DNA of 5,053 bases from an uncultured bacterium (GTDB lineage: Bacteria > Planctomycetota > DG-23 > SLPQ01): assembly GCA_937863625.1 (NCBI GenBank), contig CALMGO010000184.1, forward strand, positions 1-5,053, in the 5' to 3' direction. Positions 1 through 5,053 of this stretch are shown here, one piece after another. The translations under genes were made by a program, and so were the position numbers. The notes beneath the pieces are model-generated. The model was given only the letters and a program-made list of their open reading frames with translations, was not told the origin of the DNA and searched no databases. How positions within the stretch are numbered: position 1 is the stretch's first letter; each line of letters starts with the position of its first letter.

Positions 1-425
1 CCCGCCGCAACGGGCTTGTCTATCTTTAGATGCACGGTCCTCGGCTCCCCCATTACGCGTTTCCGCGTCGCACTGACCACTTCGCCGCGCACCCATCGCC
101 CCTCGTCGAAAAACCGCACCTTCGCCCCTGGGAAGAGATCCGGCGGCACGCCGCCTATCCAATGCGCCACCATGCGTGTGCGCCCCGTCATCTTTACCGC
201 CGCAAATCCCGGGTGGTCCATGTGCGCCGCTATCACGAGGCGCCTGCCGCGACTCACGCCGCCGTGCCGGTAGCGTATGGTGAGATTGCCGTAGCGGTCT
301 GACAAGACCTTCATCTGTCTCTCTGCCGCAAATTCCCGAAGCCACCCCGCCACCGCCCCTTCATGAAGCGGCGCCGTCGGCAGGCTCAATAGTTCCATTG
401 CAAATCCAAGCCACTCTTTTCTCAT
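1..425 (-). CDS. M42 family metallo-aminopeptidase (glutamyl aminopeptidase / endoglucanase-M type), 3' end outside window
   Basis: Reading the minus strand from the ATG at 425 gives 141 codons without a stop before the window edge, so only the N-terminal part is present. M42 enzymes are cytosolic, dinuclear-metal aminopeptidases that form large assemblies and trim peptides. Visible family features are an N-terminal helix-rich start (MRKEWLGFAMELLSLPTAP), a YGNL turn at residues 45-48, the strand plus metal motif LVIAAHMD at 63-70 (H68 the expected metal ligand, D70 the expected catalytic Asp), and the start of the inserted beta-barrel domain with IGGVPPDLFPGAKVRF at about 90-105. The remaining metal ligands and the catalytic Glu would lie beyond the window. 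The start is supported by an AGGAGG Shine-Dalgarno sequence at 434-439, eight bases upstream. The residue after HMD is His, followed by Pro-Gly, instead of the usual Glu-Ile-Gly. M20 or M28 membership is less likely because of the GG-(x)n-PG barrel motif. Confidence 0.85.
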   Translation of the reverse strand, partial: MRKEWLGFAMELLSLPTAPLHEGAVAGWLREFAAERQMKVLSDRYGNLTIRYRHGGVSRGRRLVIAAHMDHPGFAAVKMTGRTRMVAHWIGGVPPDLFPGAKVRFFDEGRWVRGEVVSATRKRVMGEPRTVHLKIDKPVAA

Positions 426-465
426 CCTGCGTTCCTCCTCTCGTTTTCCCGTAAAATGACACACA

Positions 466-496
466 ATTCTACTCGACTCCCGCCAAGCTTCTTCAA
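466..496 (-). promoter_or_regulatory. Candidate sigma70 promoter of the peptidase gene
   Basis: On the minus strand there is a TTGAAG box (496-491) and a TAGAAT box (471-466) separated by 19 bases. The -10 box matches the consensus at five of six positions and the -35 box at four of six. The spacer is longer than ideal. It lies about 40 bases upstream of the peptidase start, so the leader would be short. It is back to back with the plus-strand promoter at 550-577 without overlap. Confidence 0.35.
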
Positions 497-549
497 AAAA
501 TCCATCCCATGTCGCTCCCCGCCCCGCAGGCGCCACTCCCGCAAATCTG

Positions 550-577
550 TTGACAGTCGCCGGGATTTATTTATAAG
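550..577 (+). promoter_or_regulatory. Strong sigma70-type promoter of the URO-D-like gene
   Basis: A perfect TTGACA box (550-555) is followed after 16 bases by TATAAG (572-577, five of six consensus positions). The local AT-rich stretch stands out from the GC-rich surroundings. Transcription would start near 584, giving a leader of about 30 bases to the ATG at 614. A GGAG Shine-Dalgarno core sits at 601-604, nine bases before the start. I see no operator or riboswitch-like structure in such a short leader. Confidence 0.7.
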
Positions 578-613
578 GGTGCCTGGTTACGTACGGATAC
601 GGAGTTCTTTGAT

Positions 614-1678
614 ATGAATGTGCACGACAGGGTTGAAGCGGTTTTCAAAGGCGACATGCCCGACCAGGTTCCCTTCACCATCTACGCCTACATGATGCCA
701 AAGGGCGAAGCCGAAAGACGCCTGCGCTCCAAGGGGCTCGGTTTCTGCTGGCGCGCCGACCTCGTGCGCTGGGAGCATCCCAACTGCGATATCAAAACCG
801 TCCAGTACCGTGAGAATGGCGTTGACCTCTCCCGCACCATCTACCGGACTCCCGTCGGCGATATTTACGAAATCAACCGTATCGGCGGCGAGTACAACTC
901 CAGCTGGAAAGTTGAGTGGCCCGTAAAGTCCCGTGAGGATTATGCCGTCATGGCCTTTGTTGCGCGTGACGCCGTCCCTGTGCCCGTCTTTGACCAGTTC
1001 AAAAAGACTGTTGCCGACGTCGGCGGCGACGGCTACGTCATCGGACACTACACGTACTCCCCCCTCATGTCCATCATCGTCAGTTCGGTTGGTTTCGAGA
1101 CCGCCGCCTATCACATGATGGACTATCCCGACGAATTCTGGGCGCTCTATGACGCCTTTAATGAAAAGGCGCGAAAGGGATACCGCGTCGTCGCCAAAGG
1201 CCCCCAGTTCATGATGCTCTACGGCGGCAATGTCCACCCCGCAATCATCGGACGCGAGCGCTTCGCAAAATACGTCGTCCCCTGTTACAACGAACTCGCC
1301 GACATCCTCCACGAAAACGGCAAGATAATGGGCGTCCACCTCGACGCCAACAACGCCGAATGGGCCGACCTCGTAGCCTCATCTCACATTGATGTGGTCG
1401 AGGCCTTTACCCCTCCGCCCGACTGCAACCTCTCCGTCGCCGACGCGCGGCGCGCCTGGCCGGATAAGGTCGTCTCGCTCAATTTCCCGTCCTCGGTCCA
1501 CCTCGAAAGCCCCGACAAGATCCGCGCCGCCACGCTGGACATTCTCTCTCAGGCCGGCGACGGCTCGCGCCTCATAATGGGTATTACGGAGGACATCCCC
1601 GCCGACTGCTGGGAAAAAAGCCTCGAAGTGATTGCCGACACCCTGAACGCCTCCGGCAGACTCCCACTCACGCCGTAA
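614..1678 (+). CDS. Uroporphyrinogen decarboxylase (URO-D) superfamily protein, not classical HemE
   Basis: This is a complete 354-residue protein, the usual size for the URO-D fold (a single TIM barrel). The start has a GGAG Shine-Dalgarno sequence and a strong promoter upstream. Family signs are the opening MNVHDRVEAVFKGDMPDQVP (1-20), the TPVGDIYE segment (79-86), a VKSREDY motif (104-110), the IGHYTYSP strand (143-150), MGVHLDAN (239-246) and the C-terminal MGITEDIP strand (322-329). The arginine-rich substrate motif near the N-terminus of true HemE (RQAGRY type) is absent, so a role in heme synthesis is unlikely. Related proteins include MtaA/MtbA-type corrinoid methyltransferases, which bind zinc with His-x-Cys and a distant Cys. 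Here the pair is H242-x-D244, with candidate cysteines at C271 and C332. No corrinoid protein or MT1 gene is adjacent. Substrate unknown. The protein is probably cytosolic, since no signal peptide or membrane segment is visible. It is convergent with proB and apparently monocistronic. Confidence 0.85.
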   Translation: MNVHDRVEAVFKGDMPDQVPFTIYAYMMPKGEAERRLRSKGLGFCWRADLVRWEHPNCDIKTVQYRENGVDLSRTIYRTPVGDIYEINRIGGEYNSSWKVEWPVKSREDYAVMAFVARDAVPVPVFDQFKKTVADVGGDGYVIGHYTYSPLMSIIVSSVGFETAAYHMMDYPDEFWALYDAFNEKARKGYRVVAKGPQFMMLYGGNVHPAIIGRERFAKYVVPCYNELADILHENGKIMGVHLDANNAEWADLVASSHIDVVEAFTPPPDCNLSVADARRAWPDKVVSLNFPSSVHLESPDKIRAATLDILSQAGDGSRLIMGITEDIPADCWEKSLEVIADTLNASGRLPLTP

Positions 1679-1736
1679 CGACTCAGGAAGCCGAGGACAT
1701 AGTGGGGGAGCAGCTCTGTCGTCTTTCTTCGTGTGG

Positions 1737-1758
1737 CACTGGTGGCTTGCCACCAGTG
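1737..1758. repeat. Perfect 22-base inverted repeat between convergent genes (REP-like palindrome or bidirectional termination hairpin)
   Basis: CACTGGTGGC (1737-1746) and GCCACCAGTG (1749-1758) are exact reverse complements around a TT centre, giving a 10-bp stem, or 9 bp with a four-base loop. It lies 58 bases after the stop of the URO-D-like gene and 120 bases past the proB stop on the other strand. No U-tract follows the stem on either strand (AAAGAACTGGGG on plus; CCACACGAAG on minus), so it is not a classical intrinsic terminator. It looks more like a dispersed intergenic palindrome, although only one copy is in the window. The rest of 1679-1878 shows no gene. A weaker CGGCC/GGCCG pairing occurs at 1805-1825. 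Confidence 0.7.
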
Positions 1759-1878
1759 AAAGAACTGGGGTGCTTTTCATGGAATAGGCGTGCTTTGCGT
1801 GAGGCGGCCTTTCCCTTTTGGGCCGATGCATCTACCCGCCTATGAAGCGCTCTGCCGCGCCCGTGCCGTCCGCGACCA

Positions 1879-3000
1879 CTACAAAAGCGTCATCACGTCC
1901 CGATGCACGACTTCATCATATGGCTTCGAGCCGAGTATCCGCGCTATCTCCGACGTGCGCGCACCCATGATCTTCCTGACCTCACCCGCGCCGTACGACA
2001 CCACCCCCCGCGCAAAGGTCTCGCCCCCCCGAACGCTGATATTCACCACGTCGTCCGCGGCAAATTCCCCCTTGACTCCCACTATCCCCGAAGGCAGGAG
2101 GCTCTTCCCGCCTTCTCTCAGCGCCTTGGCCGCGCCTTCGTCTACCACTATCTCGCCGCGGGAGCGCGCGCCGTAGCCTATCCAGCGCTTCTTCCCCGCC
2201 ATGTGCCCCCTCGTCGGATAGAAAAGCGTCCCCACTTTTTCCCCTGCAAAGATGCGCTTGATTATGTGCGCCTCTCTGCCGTTGGCGATTAGCGCAGCCT
2301 CCCCCGCGGTCGTCACCATCCGCGCCGCTTCGAGTTTCGTTGCCATGCCCCCCGCGCCTGTGCTCGACCTCTCCGCCGTCGCGAGCGCCTTTATCGCAGC
2401 GTCCACCCCCTCCACCTCGGACACTATCTTCCCGCCGCGCCCCTTGTCGGCAAAGTCCTCATACAGCCCCGACACCGTCGACAGCATCACCAGCAAATCC
2501 GCCTCGAAAAGATTCGCCACCTGCGCGCTCAAGACGTCATTTTCGCCAAACCGTATTTCTTCGACCGCGACAGTGTCGTTTTCGTTGACGATGGGGATTG
2601 CCTGCATCGACAAGAGCGACCTCAATGTGTTGCGCGCGTTTATGTACCTCGTCCTGTCCGCAAAATCGTCTCGCGTCAAAAGCAGTTGCCCGCAGTGAAA
2701 GCCTCTCTTTGAGAGCGCCTCGTCATAGAGTTGCATCAGTATGCTCTGACCCACCGCCGCCGCCGCCTGAAGCTCAGGCAGCGTGTCAGGCCGCTTCGCG
2801 AGACCCAGCCGCGCCACTCCGCATGCGATGGCGCCGCTTGACACCACTGCGACCTGCCTGCCGCCCCCGGCGATCTCCGCCAGGTCCTCGCACAGCACGT
2901 CGAGCGCCTTCTTGTCCACGCGGCCTTCTTGAAGCAGTACCGCGCTGCCGACCTTCACCACCACCCGGCGCGCCTCTTCCACCAGTTTCATCCGTCTCAC
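1879..3000 (-). CDS. proB: Glutamate 5-kinase with C-terminal PUA domain
   Basis: This enzyme phosphorylates L-glutamate with ATP to give gamma-glutamyl phosphate, the first step of proline synthesis in the cytosol. The 373-residue length fits full-length bacterial ProB. The amino-acid-kinase domain shows VVVKVGSAVL (13-22, with the conserved Lys K16), VVSSGAI (52-58), the glutamate-binding NENDTV (139-144), and TGAGGMATK (214-222), which corresponds to the family's GTGGMxTK nucleotide-site motif with Ala for the second Thr. The PUA domain follows at about 271-346 (KKRWIGYGARSRGEIVVDEGA onward), and the end, VVHRDVMTLL, resembles the usual ProB C-terminus. I chose the GTG at 3000 because AGGAAGGG lies seven bases upstream. 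The in-frame ATG at 2991 is too far from that site, and the ATG at 3072 lies upstream of the promoter at 3035-3062. proA and obg, frequent neighbours, are not in the window. Feedback inhibition by proline is typical of the family but cannot be judged here. Confidence 0.96.
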   Translation of the reverse strand: MRRMKLVEEARRVVVKVGSAVLLQEGRVDKKALDVLCEDLAEIAGGGRQVAVVSSGAIACGVARLGLAKRPDTLPELQAAAAVGQSILMQLYDEALSKRGFHCGQLLLTRDDFADRTRYINARNTLRSLLSMQAIPIVNENDTVAVEEIRFGENDVLSAQVANLFEADLLVMLSTVSGLYEDFADKGRGGKIVSEVEGVDAAIKALATAERSSTGAGGMATKLEAARMVTTAGEAALIANGREAHIIKRIFAGEKVGTLFYPTRGHMAGKKRWIGYGARSRGEIVVDEGAAKALREGGKSLLPSGIVGVKGEFAADDVVNISVRGGETFARGVVSYGAGEVRKIMGARTSEIARILGSKPYDEVVHRDVMTLL

Positions 3001-3006
3001 GGCAGT

Positions 3007-3015
3007 TCCCTTCCT
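3007..3015 (-). promoter_or_regulatory. Shine-Dalgarno sequence that decides the proB GTG start
   Basis: On the minus strand AGGAAGGGA precedes the GTG at 3000, with seven bases between the final GGG and the start. For the ATG at 2991 the gap would be 16 bases, which is too long. This makes GTG the better start. Confidence 0.65.
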
Positions 3016-3034
3016 TTTGTTTCTCGACGCCGAT

Positions 3035-3062
3035 ATTCTAACCCCCCTCCGCCGTATATCAA
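3035..3062 (-). promoter_or_regulatory. Sigma70-type promoter of proB
   Basis: On the minus strand TTGATA (3062-3057) and TAGAAT (3040-3035) are separated by 16 bases. Each box matches consensus at five of six positions. The predicted transcription start near 3028 gives a leader of about 28 bases before the GTG at 3000. This also argues against any proB start upstream of the boxes. Confidence 0.7.
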
Positions 3063-3163
3063 GCGGCCTCATTTGCTTCGTTTGTCTGGAACATTGCCGC
3101 TCGTCGTTCGTCTGAAAAGTTGTTGCCGGTTGCGTCGGCCCGCGGAATATGTATCTTTGATGC

Positions 3164-3180
3164 TGGCGGCGGTGCCGCCA
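3164..3180 (+). other. GC-rich hairpin in the leader of the DUF4091 gene
   Basis: TGGCGGC (3164-3170), loop GGT, GCCGCCA (3174-3180) form a perfect 7-bp stem. It ends 18 bases before the Shine-Dalgarno sequence at 3199-3205. No T-run follows, so it is not a terminator. It might stabilise the mRNA or be a chance structure in GC-rich DNA. Confidence 0.35.
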
Positions 3181-3198
3181 CGGCGTTTCCGGGCATTC

Positions 3199-3205
3199 AA
3201 GGAGG
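3199..3205 (+). promoter_or_regulatory. Strong Shine-Dalgarno sequence that decides the GTG start of the DUF4091 gene
   Basis: AAGGAGG lies five bases before the GTG at 3211. Two other in-frame starts, ATG at 3160 and ATG at 3229, have no comparable site. The GTG start also places a short basic n-region just before the hydrophobic signal core. Confidence 0.75.
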
Positions 3206-3210
3206 CCAGC

Positions 3211-5053
3211 GTGAGTATCCGCGCCCCCATGCGGAAAAGTATCGTTCTTCTTCTGTGCGGTCTGTCCCTGACTGCCGTGCTGTCATATTGCGCCACGGCC
3301 GGCGAGACCCTTTCGCCTCCGGCCATAGACGCTTGGATTGCCGACCCCGCAGTAAAAGTCGACCCCTCCGGCATACTCCTCGTTATGACTCCCTTCGATG
3401 GCTACTCTGCCAAAAATGCCGTCTACGACGCCTCCTCGCGCGTTATCAGCCTTGCTGCCGCCCGAAACGAATACGTCGCCTTCCAGGTCATCCTCCAAGG
3501 CGGCTCCGATGGCCTCAAAGACGCTTCCCTCGCGTTTTCCGGCCTCACTGGCGCCTCTTCGTCAATCCCGCCGGAGTCCTTTGCTTCATTCGTCGAGTTC
3601 TACACCAGGGTCACGGTGCCCAGCTACTCGCCTGGCCAGTCGCTTGGACGAGGGTGGTACCCCGATGGCCTTATCCCCATGTCTCTTGAGGGGCACTCGA
3701 CCGTATCGGTCTCGCCGGATGCCGTGCAGGCCATATGGGTCGACCTCTACGTGCCTCCCGGCGCGGCCGCCGGGCTTTACGACGGCAAGGTCCTCGTTTG
3801 CGCCCCCGGGCGGGTAACGCTGGAGTTTCCCATCGTCCTCGAAGTGTATGATTTCGGACTTCCCGCCGAGAGCCACCTGCGCTGGCACGTCGGCTATAAT
3901 GAGCACCTCGCCGATCGCAATGACATTCCCTTTGACCGCCACACTTCGCTTGTCACCGACGAGTTTCTCGACCTCGAGCTCGATTTTTACAGACTCTGCC
4001 GCAGCCACCGCATAACGCCGACCACGCACTACACCTCGCCTCTTCCCGACTCCACCGGCAAAGGCGATGCCCTCACCATCGACTGGGCTTCTTACGACCG
4101 CCGCTTTGGCAGGTACCTTGACGGCACCGCTTTCGAAGACGGTCTTCCCGTTAACATCTTCTGCCTGCCCGTCAATCCCTTCAGCTACAGCGGATGGCCC
4201 TCCAGCACGCGTTACACCGCACGAGTCGACCTCGTTTCGTTTAGAAAGGCGGTCAAGCTCGCCGTAGAGCACTGGGACGCCAAAGGCTGGGACGTAGGCA
4301 ATACCTTTGTATTCCTTGCCGATGTCCCCGACCCTAACCGCTACAACCTCATGAAGGACCACTGCCGCATCGTCAGGGAAATCGACCCTCGCATCCGCCG
4401 CACCATCGCCTGGTACGACACCTTTGGCGCTAACGCACCCAATATCGTCGCGGAGTTTCGATCCTACGTCACGCACTGGGAGGTTGCCGGCGACTACCTC
4501 AATCTCGCCGCCCTTGAACCTGTACGCTCCCGCGGCGACTGGCTTGGGTTTTACCAGGGGTCAGAGCCTTTCCAGGGGTCGGACGCCCTTGACAATGATG
4601 GCTTGTCTTTCACGACCTGGCCGTGGATTGCGCGCCTTTACCGACTCGATACTCTGCTGCTTTTCAACTCCACCGAGTGGAATACCGACGACATCTGGAC
4701 CCAGCCCGTGAACCAGACCTTCACCACCAACTCCCGTGGCGTAATCGTATACCCGGGTAAGAAGTTCGGTGTAAAGCGTGCCCTGCCGTCGATTCGTCTA
4801 AAGCAAATCCGCCGCGGCATGCAGGACTACGAGTATTTCTACCTTCTTGACCAGTGCGGTAGAGGTGACCTCGCCGATTCCGTCGCAAAGCGCATCATCC
4901 GCAGCGCCATCGACTCCGCCTCGTCGAGCAACTATGGCGACGAGCACTACTCAAAGGGTAATTGGGAACGCGACCCCGCCAAGTGGGCCGCCGCCCGTAG
5001 CGAAATGGCCGCCGCTCTTGTCAAGTCTCGCTCTGCCGCAGCCCCCGCCAGGT
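3211..5053 (+). CDS. Exported DUF4091 (GH123-like) domain protein, 3' end outside window
   Basis: The frame is open from the GTG at 3211 to the window end (614 full codons). A signal peptide is clear: basic n-region MSIRAPMRK, hydrophobic core SIVLLLCGLSLTAVLSY, and a likely signal peptidase I site after A28-T29-A30. Cys27 is preceded by Tyr, so this is not a good lipobox. The N-terminal beta-sandwich shows AARNEYVAFQVIL (83-95) and IWVDLYVPPGAAAGLYDG (175-192), as in GH123-like proteins. A TIM-barrel region follows at about 210-490. The DUF4091 signature is strong: LLLFNSTEW (482-490), GVIVYPG (510-516) and PSIRLKQIRRGMQDYEY (526-542). GH123 members cleave N-acetylgalactosamine linkages using an Asp-Glu pair. 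The matching strand here reads FLADVPDP, with D371-V372, so the expected acid/base Glu is missing. The protein is therefore best called DUF4091, probably acting on or binding extracytoplasmic glycans, with substrate and activity unknown. It is divergent from proB; I see no convincing plus-strand promoter. Confidence 0.88.
   Translation, partial: MSIRAPMRKSIVLLLCGLSLTAVLSYCATAGETLSPPAIDAWIADPAVKVDPSGILLVMTPFDGYSAKNAVYDASSRVISLAAARNEYVAFQVILQGGSDGLKDASLAFSGLTGASSSIPPESFASFVEFYTRVTVPSYSPGQSLGRGWYPDGLIPMSLEGHSTVSVSPDAVQAIWVDLYVPPGAAAGLYDGKVLVCAPGRVTLEFPIVLEVYDFGLPAESHLRWHVGYNEHLADRNDIPFDRHTSLVTDEFLDLELDFYRLCRSHRITPTTHYTSPLPDSTGKGDALTIDWASYDRRFGRYLDGTAFEDGLPVNIFCLPVNPFSYSGWPSSTRYTARVDLVSFRKAVKLAVEHWDAKGWDVGNTFVFLADVPDPNRYNLMKDHCRIVREIDPRIRRTIAWYDTFGANAPNIVAEFRSYVTHWEVAGDYLNLAALEPVRSRGDWLGFYQGSEPFQGSDALDNDGLSFTTWPWIARLYRLDTLLLFNSTEWNTDDIWTQPVNQTFTTNSRGVIVYPGKKFGVKRALPSIRLKQIRRGMQDYEYFYLLDQCGRGDLADSVAKRIIRSAIDSASSSNYGDEHYSKGNWERDPAKWAAARSEMAAALVKSRSAAAPAR

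Noticed and set aside
587..1339. A 250-codon open frame on the minus strand opposite the URO-D-like gene
   Set aside because: It is a shadow of the GC-rich codon pattern of the plus-strand gene. The plus-strand protein has clear family motifs, and the antisense product has none that I recognise.
1737..1758. Calling the palindrome an intrinsic terminator
   Set aside because: The stem is strong, but neither strand has a T-rich tract directly after it, so it is listed as an inverted repeat.
1379..1831. A 150-codon minus-strand frame spanning the end of the URO-D-like gene and part of the intergenic gap
   Set aside because: Most of it is antisense to the URO-D-like gene, and the rest reads through the palindrome. 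No ribosome site or family motif supports it.
1790..2176. A plus-strand frame beginning between the convergent genes, with a protein-like stretch near 1826-1900
   Set aside because: It runs antisense through the conserved PUA end of proB and becomes a low-complexity Ser/Pro/Thr shadow. The short protein-like part could be a gene remnant, but nothing identifies it.
3130..3157. A possible plus-strand promoter (TTGCGT, 16 bases, TATCTT) for the DUF4091 gene
   Set aside because: It matches the consensus at only three and four of six positions, which is expected by chance in this length of sequence.
3211..3297. Lipoprotein signal with Cys27 as the lipidated residue in the DUF4091 protein
   Set aside because: The residues before the Cys are Leu-Ser-Tyr. 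A lipobox needs a small residue just before the Cys, and a good signal peptidase I site (Ala-Thr-Ala before Gly) follows directly.
3069..3374. A 101-codon minus-strand frame overlapping the leader and signal-peptide region of the DUF4091 gene
   Set aside because: It overlaps the start of a supported plus-strand gene and has no ribosome site or recognised motif.
3586..4476. A 296-codon open frame on the minus strand inside the DUF4091 gene
   Set aside because: It lies wholly antisense to a well-supported gene with conserved motifs on the plus strand, and its protein is a Gly/Val/Asp-rich shadow without recognisable domains.

Overview
The window is a GC-rich, gene-dense bacterial chromosomal segment with a strong preference for C-ending codons. 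It holds four protein-coding genes in two divergent pairs. Two run off the window edges. I found no RNA gene, transposase, integrase, CRISPR array or phage gene. The mix of an atypical uroporphyrinogen-decarboxylase-like protein and an exported DUF4091 protein suggests the Planctomycetes-Verrucomicrobia-Lentisphaerae group or a similar uncultured heterotroph. That placement is an inference from gene content only.

Layout from left to right. Positions 1-425 (minus) are the N-terminal third or so of an M42-type aminopeptidase. Positions 426-613 are a divergent promoter region, with a strong promoter for the plus-strand gene and a weaker candidate for the peptidase. Positions 614-1678 (plus) are a 354-residue URO-D-superfamily protein that is not classical HemE. 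Positions 1679-1878 separate convergent genes and contain a perfect 22-base palindrome. Positions 1879-3000 (minus) are proB, glutamate 5-kinase with a C-terminal PUA domain, with a GTG start and its own good promoter. Positions 3001-3210 are a second divergent region, holding that proB promoter, a small GC-rich hairpin and a strong Shine-Dalgarno sequence. Positions 3211-5053 (plus) are an exported DUF4091 / GH123-like protein that is still open at the window end.

The genes do not form an obvious pathway. ProB is proline-biosynthesis housekeeping, the peptidase is cytosolic protein turnover, and the DUF4091 protein is probably exported and carbohydrate-related. The URO-D-like protein may be a methyltransferase-type enzyme with an unknown substrate. 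Each complete gene seems to be its own transcription unit. I see no coherent new multigene system. The points most worth checking are the missing Glu at the expected catalytic Asp-Glu pair of the DUF4091 protein, the non-canonical metal-site motif of the URO-D-like protein, and the perfect palindrome between the convergent genes.
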